This document shows positions 33,770-45,361 of a stretch of DNA of 64,000 bases, one piece after another. The notes beneath the pieces were generated by a model. It worked only from the letters and a program-made list of their open reading frames with translations, did no database searches and had not been told where the DNA came from. Source of the stretch: Leptobrachium leishanense. Lineage: Eukaryota > Chordata > Amphibia > Anura > Megophryidae. Both the position numbers and the translations under genes were made by a program. Each line of letters starts with the position of its first letter. Positions within the stretch are counted from its first letter, which is position 1. The stretch covers positions 149,642,101 through 149,706,100 of the forward strand of contig CM019065.1 in the NCBI GenBank assembly GCA_009667805.1, given 5' to 3'.

Positions 33770-34030
33770 TTGCCGGCAGACGCTTGCTTCCTGCTTGAAT
33801 GGCCGCTGACAGGAAGTGCAGCCGCTCGCACTTCCTGTCAGCGGCCGTTCAAGCAGGAAGCAAGCGGCCACCGGCAATCATTTCGGGCTGGGCGCTTCAC
33901 AGCTGTGAAGGGGCGCAGCCATGGCTCGAGACCTGCTGGAAAGCTGCGGGAACGCAGGTTCCAGCAACCTGCGTTCCCGCAGCGTTCCTGCAGGACTCGA
34001 GCCATGGCTGCGCCCCTTCACAGCTGTGCC
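33770..34030. repeat. Two GC-rich hairpins in element B
   Basis: Hairpin 1: GCTTGCTTCCTGCTTGAA with GGCCGCTGACAGGAAGTGC (33783-33822) is inverted at 33826-33867. Hairpin 2: GCAGCCATGGCTCGAG (33915-33930) and GGGAACGCAGGTT are inverted by 34028, with CAGCTGTGAAGGGGCGCAGC at 33899-33918 mirrored at 34009-34028. Stems are about 40 and 60 bp. The sequence differs from the hairpins of A and C, although the position relative to the minisatellite is the same. Confidence 0.85.
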
Positions 34031-34081
34031 CGAGGCAGGCGCCTCACTCGCCTTGCCCTTCCTATGGCCCTGTGGTCGGCG

Positions 34082-34424
34082 GCGCGCATGCAGGTCTCTG
34101 GCCTAATGCGGAGCTAGAGGAGAGAGAGAGCGCCCTGATAGACTGGCATTACAGGCACCCATCCTCAAAGCACCCCTCACAGCCCACAGCATCCTGCCAG
34201 GCCGGGTGATCTGCCAGCGTCTGTGCCGCCCACCCTCTGCATCCTTCCTGTGTCATCCCAGCAGCATCCCATCCCATCATGCTAAGAGATCGCCTTACAG
34301 CCGATGTGCATTCCATGGACATGTAAACCTAGGCGGAGCGAGGGCCGTAGCGACGGGGGCACGTATTGAAATGTAAGCATGGGGACATGTGCCTCCGGGG
34401 GAGACTCTGGGCAGGGGGGATCCG
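34082..34424. other. Unassigned GC-richer sequence
   Basis: There is no gene. GGGCCGTAGCGACGGGGGCA near 34343 resembles hAT-type ends, but no partner was found. Confidence 0.35.
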
Positions 34425-34494
34425 TGAGGGACACAAAAAATTAGATCCATTGGAGAGTGCGCCTCTCCAATGGATCGAATTTTTTTTGTCCCTC
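34425..34494. repeat. Perfect-type hairpin
   Basis: GATCCATTGGAGAG (34444-34457) and CTCTCCAATGGATC (34463-34476) form the stem tip, with GAGGGACA/TGTCCCTC and A/T runs extending it to about 33 bp. The loop is 5 bp. Probably the centre of a small palindromic MITE whose outer ends I could not define. Confidence 0.75.
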
Positions 34495-35947
34495 GCGCAC
34501 GCTGGCTGTGTGCTTGCCGCGGCAGTTGGATGCGCACGCAGCCAACCGCCGCTGGTTGTGCACGCATGCGCAGTAGAGGCTTGGCGACGGACATGCCAAG
34601 CCTTACTGTATTATAGTATAGATGTGGGATGTAAAGTTAACAACTAAATATAGGGTAAAATAGAAATTACTGTTCAAACATACTTAAAAATTTTAAATAT
34701 TGTAAATTTGCTCATTTTTAATTTTTCATGTATTCGTTTATCCTTTACAGAAATATTGTTGCTATTAAAGATTCTGAGTTCTAGATGGTGACCATTGTTT
34801 TGCACAATGTCACACGGGGTCTGTATTATCAGAATACAGGCGGAAATTGCCTTTGTGTTAGATACAGTAATTGTGATAAAGGTAAATAATAAAAATGGCC
34901 AGATATTGTGCTTATGGGTATTTGTAGTGAACATAATGAGATTATTAGCAATGCAGCTTTCACAAAATATACTGATAGAATATAAAAATAATATCTGTTT
35001 GTGGCATAATGTCTGTGTATGGAAATTACAGTAACACCTTTTACCTGTACTGTACAGAGATTTTCAGCAATTATAACCCCTTGGATCTTATCCCTGTACA
35101 GTAGCGAGTGACCCCAGAGCTCTTCCTGTATTCTGCCCTCACACTAGCTGTAATTCAGCAGCAAAGTGAACTTTTTGTTACAGTGAGGTTTGAGGCTGCT
35201 ATTTGCAATTTGTTTTATGGCTCTCCAGTGTGATTGGAGAGAGCTAAAACAAAGGGATTTGTTTGTCCACAGGGGGGAAAACTAATCTTTCTTTAAAAAG
35301 GTGTGAAAAAGGGTTTTTTGATATGCTAATGACTGCTCTTCTATGTATTACAATACAAAATCACATTAACTCTGTTTTGGGAGTTAAGAGTTTAATCATC
35401 ACTATTAACCCTAAAACTATGACTCTCCCACTCCATCGTATTTTCCTGCACTGATACATGATGTGTAGGAAACGTTAAAGCAGTGTTTAGCAAAGCTTGC
35501 CAACAAAAGGTGTCAACATTATTATATTAAATTGGACTGTATTCTTTGATAGAGCAGAAATCTATGAGATGTTAGGAGTTGATAGACCACTGAAAACAGT
35601 ATCACTGCATTCTGCGATAATCATATTATAAGCATTTAAACTTGTGGATTAAAATGCGGATTGTGGCTTTAATAAATGCTTTTTTACATATTCTGGACAT
35701 ACTGCATGTTGTTTGTGTGTTTTTTCATTTATGCCAGCATTTTGTTTGTTCCAGATGTCAGCTTTCCATTTGAATGGTTTTGTGATGTTACTATCCATGT
35801 ACGATGCAAGCAGGCAGAAAATGCCATTCTCCTAAACATCACCCCTGAGGAAGCATGAGATAAAAATTCAAGGGTGGCATTAGTCCTTTCATCCTTTATT
35901 CACGTGGAGATTTAAAGTGCTAGCTATAAGTAATTTAAAGTGCCAGT
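34495..35947. other. Unassigned AT-rich sequence
   Basis: There is no recognisable gene or transposon. Open frames are short and show no family motif. CACCCCTGAGGAAGC near 35840 occurs in many vertebrate repeats but could not be placed. Confidence 0.4.
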
Positions 35948-36145
35948 TCCTTAACAAGTGGGAGGCACATCTGCAAACTGCTGTAAGTCCTACACCGTTC
36001 ACCTGAGTTGGATGTATATACCCTCAAATTAAAGCTGACCGTCTGCAGTTAAAGCACATTGTGTTTGTTTCATTCCATTGTGGTGGTGTATAGAGCCAAA
36101 GATGTTAGAATTGTGTCGATGTCCCAATATTTATAGACCTGACTG
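35948..36145 (-). mobile_element. Tc1-D end fragment
   Basis: The inverse of the first 200 bp of the element at 53076, from TTAACAAGTGGGAGGCACATC to the terminal repeat ending AGACCTGACTG at 36145, followed by TA. The other end is missing. Confidence 0.85.
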
Positions 36146-36800
36146 TATATCATAAAAGAGCCTACTGCAACAGCAGCGACAATGCTGACCAGATCCATTA
36201 CTGTGGTGTATGAAATCAAGAGAACACCTGTGCTGTATTGCTTCCAATTGCCTGTTAATTTTGGGCAAGGACCTGTTTTTTGTGAGGTTTTTTCAGTTAG
36301 CACCAGGGTTGAACAGTAGGTAATATTTTGCAATTAGTGTCCGTCCAGAAATTAGCGGAGGCACCAAGTGATCTGTTGGTTACAATAGCGCTAGAGAGGT
36401 CTAGCGCTCCCTATATTAAGTATAGTATGCGGAAAGTACAGTAAGCTTGCGTTAAATGATTTTTCCCAATTGTAGCGAAAGGCAAACGATCTGTTGGTCC
36501 GGAGCTAGACTCATTTTACCTGGCTCCAGAGCCGGCCCGTCCATGGAGCAGGGTGGATCAGCGGCTCCAGGCGGCCCTTCTTCAGGGGCGGAAAAATGCC
36601 CTGTCAAGCGCCGCAGCATGGTGCTCCGCTTCCAGCCTGGACAAGGCACGGCCCTCCTCCATCAGGTTGCGAAGCCTCTCAGGGGGCCGGAGCCTGCCCT
36701 CCTCATTCAAGCGGAGCTGTGCCCGCCCCTTCACCCGAGCAGAACTGCACCCGCCCCCCTCATGCGGGCAGAGCTGCGCCCACCCCTTCACAACTGTGAC
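36146..36800. other. Unassigned; possible hAT-like left end
   Basis: CAGAGCCGGCCCGTCC at 36528-36543 looks like a hAT-type terminal sequence and is followed by GC-rich sequence with two similar CGAGCAGAACTGCACCC and GCGGGCAGAGCTGCGCCC blocks, then a TG-rich minisatellite. That order recalls elements A-F, but no right end was identified. Confidence 0.35.
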
Positions 36801-37062
36801 TGTGCCTGAATGTGTGTGTGCCTGGATGTGTGTGTGTGTGCCTGGATGTGGATGTGTGTGTGTGTGCCTGGATGTGTAAATGTGACTGGATGTGGATGTG
36901 TGACTCTGCCTGGATGGGGATGTGTGACTGTGCCTGGATGTGCATGTGTGACTGTGCCTGGATGTGTGTGTGTGCCCGGATGTGGATCTTTGACTGTGTG
37001 TGTGTGTGTGTGCGCGCGGCTGGATGTGTGCGTGAGTGCGGCTAGATGTGGATGTGTGTGTA
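36801..37062. repeat. TG-rich minisatellite
   Basis: Irregular units of GACTGTGCCTGGATGTG and TGTGTGTGCCTGGATGTG mixed with plain (TG)n. Open in several frames only because of composition. Confidence 0.9.
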
Positions 37063-38472
37063 ACATTGGTCTCTGTGATAATCCACAACTGATCCTACAA
37101 CATGCAGGTGAATCAACCCTCTTCCACTGCATCCAACCACTGATGTACGATTTCAGATGATTTTAGGAGATTGCTACAGATGTGCGATCCAAACCATTTT
37201 ATTTGATTTCATCAGACGACGCCGGGACGATCTGCAAGTTACAGAGCCATGGCAGGGTTCCAATTGTGTTTTTTTTTTTTAAGACTTTAAAAGCTTTCTT
37301 TTTACCTTGCATCTTTTTTTTTTTTTTTCGAGCCGGCTACGTTTGCTCTACTTGGTGCTGACACCTATTTCAGGAGAGGGGGGATTAATCCCCCCTTCCA
37401 GGCTGGCTTTTTTTTTTTTTTACACTAGGAGCTGGCTGCGCTGGACGGGGGCTGTCCCTGATGGTCTTTCAGCATCAAAGACAGTCCCAGAGTGGCCCGG
37501 CACCGGCCCCGCAGTGGGGTTTTTGCTTTTTTTTTAACCCGATGGCCTGCCCAACGGCCGATATGGGTCGTCCACAGACGCTTCCAGTGGATGACCCTGA
37601 TCGGCCGATGGCGTTGTCCATAATCTGTTGACCAAATTGGTCGCCCGATTACGATACCAGTGGATGCTCAGCCTAACAGGTAAATTGTTCTCTGAAAGGC
37701 TGCAGCCTCCTATACCGTGCTTAATTTGCTTATCCTGGTTTTCCACTCCCATACTTCACAAAGTATCCATGTGATTCAAGTGTCCAATTTTCGCTGTCTT
37801 TTGCAGCAGAGGTGGATGAACAGACAAACATAAATACTACTTTATTGGTTTGGAGTATGAATGTATATGCTGGTGTAACATTAATAAAACTCAATACCAA
37901 TGGTTTAAAGGTCCATCAGTTGTATATATGAGCTTTGGGTGTGAATATAGTGTGTAACAAGCCTGGTTATACAGGAATATTGAGGGCCAAGGAAAATTAA
38001 GGTTTGTTTTGTTATGGGAGAGCACGGACTTTCTGTTAATTTGCTGTTTGTGCTTAGATTACTCACCCGGTGCAGGCTCAGAGAAAGAAAATGAACAGTA
38101 AAAAATAAATTATGATGTTACAGGGCCCAGTATATGTGAACTCTGCAAATGACAACTCCCTGTATGCTGCAGGGGTAAAGCTTAGATCAGCAAAAGAACA
38201 AGGAAAACACCATAACAAGAGGTTTGCAAAGACGAAAATACAGGCAAAGACAGATAACACGCAGGGGAGCATAATGGCAGATGATAGTGTAAACCAACTG
38301 GAAAATCCTCCTGAATGAACCCACCTCACAAACCTGCCTATTTCGTGCCAAAAGAATAAGACCACGGACATCCAACCACAAGCTCGCAGAATCGATTCTA
38401 TCCAGACTTGATACATGCAACCTAACCCCAGCACAATATGTAAACTGAGTCTTTTTTCTGTAGCAGTGGAAA
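37063..38472. other. Unassigned, with poly-T tracts
   Basis: T runs occur at 37270-37280, 37314-37328, 37410-37421 and 37525-37534, with GAGCCGGCTACG- and GGAGCTGGCTGCG-like repeats between them. No gene or complete element was recognised. Confidence 0.4.
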
Positions 38473-38562
38473 GCGCTGACTAGGGCTGTGCAATATGGAC
38501 AAAATAATCATATTGCGATTTTTTGAATGAATATTGCGATTGCGATTTTATTTGCGATTAGC

Positions 38563-39652
38563 ACATGGATATGCCCCAGCACATGGATTTACTGCCCCAG
38601 CACATGGATATACTGCCCCAGCTCATGGATATACTGCCCCAGCACATGGATATACTGCCCCAGCACATGGATATACTGCCCCAGCACATGGATATACTGC
38701 CCCAGCTCACATAGATACTGCCCCAGCTCACATAGATACTGCCCCAGCTCACACATGGATACTGCCCCAGCTCACACATGGATACTGCCCCAGCTCACAA
38801 GTGGATACTGCCCCAGCTCATGGATATTGCCCCAGCACATGGATATACTGCCCCAGCACGTGGTATACTGCCCCAGCACGTGGTATACTGCCCCAGCACA
38901 TGGATATACTGCCCCAGCACATGGATATACTGCCCCAGCACATGATATACTGCCCCAGCACATGGATATGCCCCAGCACATGGATACTGCCCCAGCACAT
39001 GGATATACTGCCCCAGCTCACATAGATACTGCCCCAGCTCACATAGATACTGCCCCAGCTCACACATGGATACTGCCCCAGCTCACACATGGATACTGCC
39101 CCAGCTCACAAGTGGATACTGCCCCAGCTCATGGATATTGCCCCCAGCACATGGATATACTGCCCCAGCACGTGGTATACTGCCCCAGCACGTGGTATAC
39201 TGCCCCAGCACATGGATATACTGCCCCAGCACATGGATATACTGCCCCAGCACATGGATATACTGCCCCAGCACATGGATATACTGCCCCAGCACATAGA
39301 TACTGCCCCAGCTCACATAGATACTGCCCCAGCTCACATAGATACTGCCCCAGCTCACAAGTGGATACTGCCCCAGCTCATGGATATTGCCCCAGCACAT
39401 GGATATACTGCCCCAGCACATGGATATACTGCCCCAGCACATGGATACTGCCCCAGCACATGGATATACTGACCCAGCACATGGATACTGCCCCAGCTCA
39501 TGGATATGCCCCAGCACATGGATATACTGCCCCAGCTTATGGATACTGCCCCAGCTCATGGATATTGCCCTAAGCTCATGGATACTGCCCCAGCTCATGG
39601 ATATTGCCCCCAGCACATGGATACTGCCCCAGCACATGGATACTGCCCCAGC
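38563..39652. repeat. 21-bp minisatellite of element C
   Basis: About 50 units near CACATGGATATACTGCCCCAG. A longer block (CACATAGATACTGCCCCAGC ... ACAAGTGGATACTG ... CACGTGGTATACTGCC) occurs three times, at about 38706-38890, 39018-39200 and 39296-39400, showing duplication of multi-unit segments. The 21-bp length keeps frames open, which explains the 348-codon plus-strand frame and several others; none is a gene. Confidence 0.93.
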
Positions 39653-39664
39653 TCACCTCTTTGG

Positions 39665-39815
39665 CAGCGTGTTCGGCTCCCTGTGAGCTTCCGGCGGCAT
39701 GGAGCTTGGGCGCTCGCCTGGGGGAACCACGTGACGAGCCGCGAGAACGCAGCTGTACACGTGGTTCCCCCTACGAGCGCCCAAAGCTCCATGCCGCCGG
39801 AAGCTTACAGGGAGA
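39665..39815. repeat. GC-rich hairpin of element C
   Basis: GGCTCCCTGTGAGCTTCCGG (39674-39693) and GGGGGAACCACGTG (39720-39733) are inverted by 39758-39814. The stem is about 65 bp and carries two CACGTG sites. Its sequence closely follows the hairpin of element A at 19755. Confidence 0.85.
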
Positions 39816-39923
39816 CGATAAAATGAATAGATAAAATCGCAGTCTTATGCGGTTTAGAAATCGCATGTGCTTAAATCGCGATTTTTTTGTGATTGCGATT
39901 AATTGCACAGCCCTAGCGCTGAC

Positions 39924-40595
39924 CTTACTGATCTCTTTGCTTTCCGTACAGCCAGCGTTTAACATATTCTCTGCTGTGATATTGCCCTGTTTGCAGATAC
40001 AGGTAGTTTTAATAGTCTTTTTTTCTTCTATTCTATCAATACAGACCCCTATTCCACCAGTCATTAGGATTAACTAGTGAGTCATTAAGAATAATGGCCC
40101 CAATGTTAATGGTGAGAGCTCTTGTCCTATTCCAGATGATCTGCAAACTTCTCTTGCAGCCATTGCTGTATGTTAACGCTTAGAAAGCACTAAAGTGCAG
40201 GCAGCCACAGAATAAATTGTATTTGAAGGTCACTCGTCATTCTCGCTTTTTGCTGCATTGACAAAGAATTACCAGCTGCTAAAACTTGGTGTTATCCCCA
40301 TCCAGTGCAGGGGATGATGCAATTCGCTACCACCCCTCACCGCAAGCAGAAGAACATCATTCTCTGTGCCCTTCCACCATACCTGCTACCACACAGAGAT
40401 ATCCCTTATCTCCATGGAGTCCTATGGACTCCAGGAGACGCTACCAGTGGTGTTGCACAGCACTGCTGGTAACAATTAGCAGCTCCCGATTTCTCAAATC
40501 GAGCCACTAACACTGCGACTCACTCACAATAGGGCTGGTAATTGGTAATCACTGCTTGTACCTAACTTTCCCATTACTGGCTCAACAGTGCCGCC
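39924..40595. other. Unassigned sequence
   Basis: There is no gene with recognisable homology. TAGGGCTGGTAATTGGTAATC at 40531 precedes the SINE. Confidence 0.45.
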
Positions 40596-40800
40596 TGGGT
40601 GGAGTAGAAGTACCATCACTGCTCCATAACCGTGGAGAGAGACTGTGGAGACACAGGTTCGATCCCGGCAAGAGCACCTCTCCAGTAAGTGTCCTTGGGC
40701 AAGACACCTAACGGTACATACTCGCCACCCAGGACATACTTGAAAATGAGAGAAATCTCAATGTATCCTTCCTGGTAAAATACTTTCTCAGAAAAAACTG
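40596..40800 (+). mobile_element. tRNA-related SINE with LINE-type 3' tail
   Basis: ACAGGTTCGATCCCGGC (40651-40667) contains a clear RNA polymerase III B box (GGTTCGATCCC). A box-A-like stretch lies about 50 bp upstream but is degenerate. The central AGTGTCCTTGGGCAAGACAC (40687-40706) is a motif found in several vertebrate SINEs. The 3' part, ACCCAGGACATACTTGAAAA through TCCTTCCTGGTAAAATAC (40730-40785), matches the 3' end of the LINE at 59.7 kb, the probable partner for its mobilisation. Confidence 0.72.
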
Positions 40801-40999
40801 ACACAAGGCCCCATGAGGAATATTAAGAGACCCGAAGCATACTGTAATCTAGTATAATATCCACCTTGCTTGCATTTTCTACCTGCAGTGGATAACAATA
40901 TAATAAAGGGTCCTCTATCCACAAGCAGTGGTTTTATGTCCATGCAAAAGTCCATTGTTGTTATTAATAATTCTTAAAGACCATAAATTATTAGCATTC

Positions 41000-41136
41000 C
41001 AGGGGTTAGCAACTTTGGCCCTCCAGATGATTTGGAACTATATCTCCCATGATGCTCAGCCACTTATTAGGTTGACTGAACATCATGAGAAATATAGTTC
41101 TACAACACCTGGAGGGCCAAGGGTTGCTGACCCTGC
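41000..41136. mobile_element. Palindromic MITE, copy 1
   Basis: GGGTTAGCAACTTTGGCCCT (41004-41023) and its inverse AGGGCCAAGGGTTGCTGACCC (41115-41135) frame a near-palindrome with GATGATTTGGAACTATATCT mirrored by AGATATAGTTC-like sequence. Copies are also at 42247 and 50676, plus a partial one at 26680. No coding sequence. This type of palindrome is widespread in vertebrates. Confidence 0.8.
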
Positions 41137-42246
41137 TCTAAGCTATAGCATGTATGCGATGGTCTTCCTTAGCTCTGCCGATATCACGGGTATTGAAGAT
41201 CCATCTAATATACACAGTGATGCTAAACTTTGTACCCCAGAAATCTCAGGGCTACCTCAGGGCTGGCCAAATATCTTGGGATGTGACCATATTAAACATC
41301 TATACTGCCAAAATTATATTAGATTATCCATGACAGGACATGTGCAAGAGGAGTGCTGAGAGTACCCATGCAAAGTAAGACCAATTGTGCACAGGAGTAT
41401 ATGGCACGGGTCATAAAACCTCTTTTCAGTAATAATAAAAAAAAACACATGAAAAAATAAGAGAAAATAGACACATATTGGTAAGGATTTACCATAAAGG
41501 CAAGGGGAGGATATTAAGAAATAGGTCAGATGAAATTAAGAGGACATCTAGAGGTACAAGGCAATCAGGGCCGGAGACCTGGAGAGGAACGGATAGACCA
41601 GACTCCTTCATCTGCATTGATCAGTTTGGGCTCGCTCAGCATCTGAATCATTAACCTGCTGTTTTGCAAATCACTGCTTCCCTCTAGAAGAGAAATCTGA
41701 TTTTCTGAATACAAATGATTAGTTTGTAAAATAAAAATAATTACATTTTATGACGGTATTCCATCAAGTTTATCTTTTTATAAAGTAGAATGTAAAAATG
41801 AGGACGGACAGCACAATGGCATGTGTGTACGCTCCTTAACAGAGTTTTATCTAGTGGATTGTAAACACACATTTTTATTTGTAATTTATTCCTCTTCACA
41901 ATTTGAACATGTCATCTTTGTTGTGCAACACAAGGGGGATAATTTACAGCCTGAACCTGGATAAATATTCATTATTACATGCGTGTACGTTTTGGAGGAC
42001 TTGTGATACGTCTGAAACCCAAATCAATGAAAGGACACTACAATGAAAAAATGAAATGAATCTCACAGGAACGTTTTTCACTTGAAATTGAAACAGAGCT
42101 TGGCACCCCACTCACACCTGCTCCTATGACCTCTCAAGACTAGCACATGAGGGGTTAATCAGAGCAGCTGGTCTGTTCGAGGGTTGGGGGGATATAGAGG
42201 TGACAGATCTTGGCAGGCCATGGGGAAGCCCACTCATTCCCCCAGG
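41137..42246. other. Unassigned sequence
   Basis: AT-rich with no recognisable gene or repeat ends. Confidence 0.45.
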
Positions 42247-42378
42247 GGTCAGCAACCTTGGCCCCCTAATGTTTTGGGAACTACATTTCCCATGTGGCTC
42301 AGTCAGCCTAATCAGTGACTGAGCATCAAGGGAGATGTAGTTCCCAAAACATCAGGGAGTCAAGGTGGCTGACCTATG
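42247..42378. mobile_element. Palindromic MITE, copy 2
   Basis: GGGGTCAGCAACCTTGGCCC at 42246-42265, with GTTTTGGGAACTACATTTCCC mirrored by GGGAGATGTAGTTCCCAAAAC (42329-42349). Both stems are nearly perfect. Same family as 41000. Confidence 0.85.
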
Positions 42379-43410
42379 CCCCAGGCCTTTGCACACCCTC
42401 GCCCGACTCCAATGACAATTGTTTTGTCCAAATTTCAGACAATTAAAGAGCCCTGACACTGTGAGCAGATTTAGAAAAATGGATGAGAGTCTAGGAGTGT
42501 GTGATCTTGTGAGGCAATTGTGCGGGTGTCCCAGGTAGCCATTTATAGAGTCAGTCATTACAGTTGGTTGTTGTCAGTGCATGCAGGGCTGGCAGTTGGT
42601 GGAGCTGTTGCATTCTGGGAATTGGTTACAAAGAGACGGGTCGTTGCTTAACCATGGGAAACGTAAGTGTACAGATCTATGTTTATGTCCACCTTAATTA
42701 TACAAGTTGTTTTACATGTGTCTGTGCTTTTGTCTGTGACCCCCACTGAGATGTATCTGGACTCTATAATTCTTTTGTATTACCCGATATCAGGAGTTAC
42801 TGGTGTATAATTAGGGCATCCCTTACTTCCCCCTCATCCCACGGTTCAGAGGGCAGGGCACACATCTGAAGACTAGGAATTAAGAGTTCCTGGTGATCTT
42901 CTGCCATCCCTGTGCGACTCCGCATACACAAGCTCGCAGCAGGGTTGTGCCTAGTTCCATGGAGTCCTATGGGTTTCAGCCAGGAGCTGATAACAGCAGC
43001 AATGTAAAGTGCCACTGCTGATATCAGTCAGGGGTCACATCTGTACCGACCCGAGCCGCTAACCCTGGGATTCAGTTGGAATAAAGCCGTTATTACCTTA
43101 GCTGCATGTGGAAAACCACTCACGCACGATTTTTCCATTTGCACACTACTATCAACGGCTCGGTTGCACTAGGGTCACTTATCTCTTCATATACTTAGTA
43201 ATTAAAAACAAAATGTGTATTATTCTGCAGAATTTTCTAAAAAGACATTTGTAATGAGTATATTCCCCAATGTGATGGGTTGTGCATAAACTTGTGCATT
43301 AGAGGGAGTATGTGATGAGGGCTTGACCGTTAACGGCATATGAACTATTATATTAGATCATGGAAAGAGATTCACAGTTGTAATTCAAAAAGGTATACCA
43401 GAGAAATAAT

Positions 43411-43442
<32 letters not shown>

Positions 43443-43822
43443 TGTGGGATAACAAATAGATTTATTGAAAAACACACCAGTCTTGTTGGTGAAAATAGAA
43501 TATAATCCAGTAAGCAAAACAATTGGGGGTAACCCATATAAATGTCTGTGAAAAATTCTGAGAGTAGTTTACAGGATGAAGATGAAAAGGTACTGGATTG
43601 AAGTACCATAAACTCGGATTGCTTAAAATCGAAAAAATGAACTTTTTATTACGTCCTAATAAGGACGGTTAAACACAGAGATTGTGCCAGATTCACAACA
43701 GTTAAATAATCAAAAATCAAGCCTTATTACAGAAGAAAAGCATATAAAGCAAAAGAGAAAGAAAAAGAAAGATAATTTAAAATTGCTTCCAATAGACTTA
43801 TTGGAAGAAAACCCACTGTTGA
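42379..43822. other. Unassigned sequence with (AT)n tract
   Basis: There is no gene. A microsatellite (AT)n runs at about 43410-43431, followed by (GA)n. The rest is AT-rich without identified ends. Confidence 0.45.
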
Positions 43823-43957
43823 CCTGCTGGCAGGGCAGCCATCAGAAATGATGGGGCCCCTTACTAAAACTCATGATGGGGCCCGCCCCCCCCCCCCCAC
43901 GACACTCCCTCAACCTCTAACAGCTTTTCTCCCCCTTCAAAAAAAAGGACATAAAAT

Positions 43958-44097
43958 AGCACCACAGCAATAAAACTCCCAGTAATGTGTAGTGTGTATG
44001 AGCGTATCACAGAATTCCCAGCAATAAAACTCATAGTAATGTGCGGTGTGTATGAACATATCACAGAATCCACAGCAATAAATCTCACAGTAACGGG
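43958..44097. repeat. AATAAAACTC module, tandem in element D
   Basis: Three units of about 56 bp, each with CAGCAATAAAACTC, AGTAATGTG and GTATGAGCGTATCACAGAAT. The same module occurs in element A (19372-19445) and, inverted and interrupted by element F, in element E (51265-51316 and 52481-52515). Confidence 0.85.
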
Positions 44098-44111
44098 CTG
44101 TATATGATGGC

Positions 44112-45292
44112 CTTTGGGTCTGGGCCTGGTCCCTGGGTCTGGTTTGGGAATTGGGGTCTGTGCTCTGGGCCTTGGGGTCTGGGCTGGGCCTGGTCCCTGG
44201 GGTCTGGGACTGGGCCTTGGAGTCTGGTCCCTGGGGTCTGGGCCCTGAGTCTGGCCAGGGGTCTGGTCCATGGGGTCTGGGCCCTGAGTCTGGCCTGGGG
44301 TCTGGGCCTTGGGGTCTGGGCCCTGGGTCTGAGCCTTGGGGTCTGGACCCTGGGGACTGGGCCCTGGGGTTTGGGCCCTGGGTTTTGGCCTTGGGGTCTG
44401 GGCCCTGGGTCTGGGCCTTTGGGTCTGGGCTCTGGGTTTGGGGGTCTGGGCCTTGGGGAATGGGGTCTAGGCCTTGAGTCTGGGCCTTAGGGTCTGGGCC
44501 TTGGGGACTGGGGTCTGGGCCTTGGGGACTGGGCCCTGGGCCCTAGGGTCTGGGCCTTGGGGTCTGGGCCCTGGGTCTGGGCCTTGGGTCTGGCCCCTGG
44601 GTCTGGGCCCTGGGGACTGGGCCTTGGCCCTGGGGTCTCAGCCCTGAGCCTTGGGGTCTGGGCCTTGGGGTCTGGGTTTTGGGTCTGGGCCTTGGGGTCT
44701 GGGCCCTAGGGTCTGGGCCTTGGGGTCTGGGCCTTGGGGTCTGGGCCTTGGGGACTGGGTTTGGCCCCTGGGGACTGGGACTGGGCCTTGGGGTCTGGGC
44801 CCTGGGTCTGGGCCTTGGGTCAGGGCCCTGGGCCTTGGGGTCTGGGCCCTGAGCCTTGGGGTCTGGGCCCTGGGCCTTGGGGTCTGGGCCCTGGGTCTGG
44901 GCCCTAGGGTCTGGGTCCTAGGGTCTGGGCCCTGGGGTCTGGGCCTAGGGTCTGGGCCTAGGGGACTGGGCCTTGGGGTCTGGGCCCGGGGTCTGGGCCT
45001 TGGGGTCTGGGCCCGGGGACTGGGCCTTGGGGACTGGGCCTTGGGGTCTGGGCTGCTGGGTCTGGGCCCTAGGGTCTGGGCCTTGGGGACTGGGCCCTGG
45101 TTCTGAGCCTTGGGTCTGGCCCCTGGGTCTTGGGGTCTGGGCCCTGGGTCTGGGCCTTGGGGTCTGGGCAGTTGGGGTCTGGGCCCTGGGTCTGGGCCCT
45201 GGGTCTTGGGGTCTGGGCCCTGGGTTTGGGCCTTGGGGACTGGGCCTTGGGGTCTGGGCCCTGGGTCTTGGGGTCTGGGTCTTGGCCTTGGC
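44112..45292. repeat. G-rich minisatellite of element D
   Basis: About 1.18 kb of units near GGGTCTGGGCCTTG, GGGTCTGGGCCCTG and GGGGACTGGGCC, 12-20 bp each. The plus strand is strongly enriched in runs of three or four G, spaced by short loops, so it could form G-quadruplexes. Long open frames through it are compositional. Confidence 0.95.
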
Positions 45293-45361
45293 TCACCACT
45301 CCGCTGTCTTCTTTTCTTCTATCTTCTTTTCATCTGTTTTTCTTCTGTCTTCTTTACTTCT

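Larger units (their letters stand above)
32381..34073 (-). mobile_element. Non-autonomous hAT element B with minisatellite and hairpins
   Basis: The ends ACAGAGCCGTAG (32381) and ACAGGGCCATAG read inward from 34073 are imperfect inverted repeats. The flanks TGTCGGCG (32373-32380) and GGTCGGCG (34074-34081) are an 8-bp target duplication with one difference. Inside are a CpG-poor left part, a CATGGATAT minisatellite (32690-33760), a donor-like junction (33762-33763) and two GC-rich hairpins. No transposase. Confidence 0.75.
38481..39915 (-). mobile_element. Non-autonomous hAT element C, complete ends and TSD
   Basis: TAGGGCTGTGCAAT (38481-38494) is matched exactly in inverse at 39902-39915, and both sides carry the 8-bp duplication GCGCTGAC (38473-38480 and 39916-39923). 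This is diagnostic of a hAT insertion. The subterminal sequence has repeated TTGCGAT/ATCGCAA motifs, possible transposase-binding sites. The interior is a 21-bp minisatellite (38563-39650), a donor-like junction (39655-39656) and a GC-rich hairpin (39665-39815). Non-coding, 1435 bp. Confidence 0.93.

Noticed and set aside
32428..34117. Frames of 89-203 codons over element B
   Set aside because: Minisatellite and hairpin translation; no conserved domain.
36801..37088. Cys/Val-rich and His/Thr-rich frames in the TG-rich region
   Set aside because: Translation of (TG)n-type minisatellite on both strands.
38700..39400. Regularly spaced repeats resembling a CRISPR array
   Set aside because: Units are contiguous with no unique spacers, and the DNA is clearly vertebrate.
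38527..39573. 348-codon plus-strand frame and several overlapping frames
   Set aside because: Produced by the 21-bp minisatellite of hAT element C; the unit length is a multiple of three, so frames stay open by arithmetic.
40640..40670. Possible tRNA gene at a clear B box
   Set aside because: No cloverleaf can be drawn and the box A is degenerate; the SINE body and LINE-type tail explain the B box.
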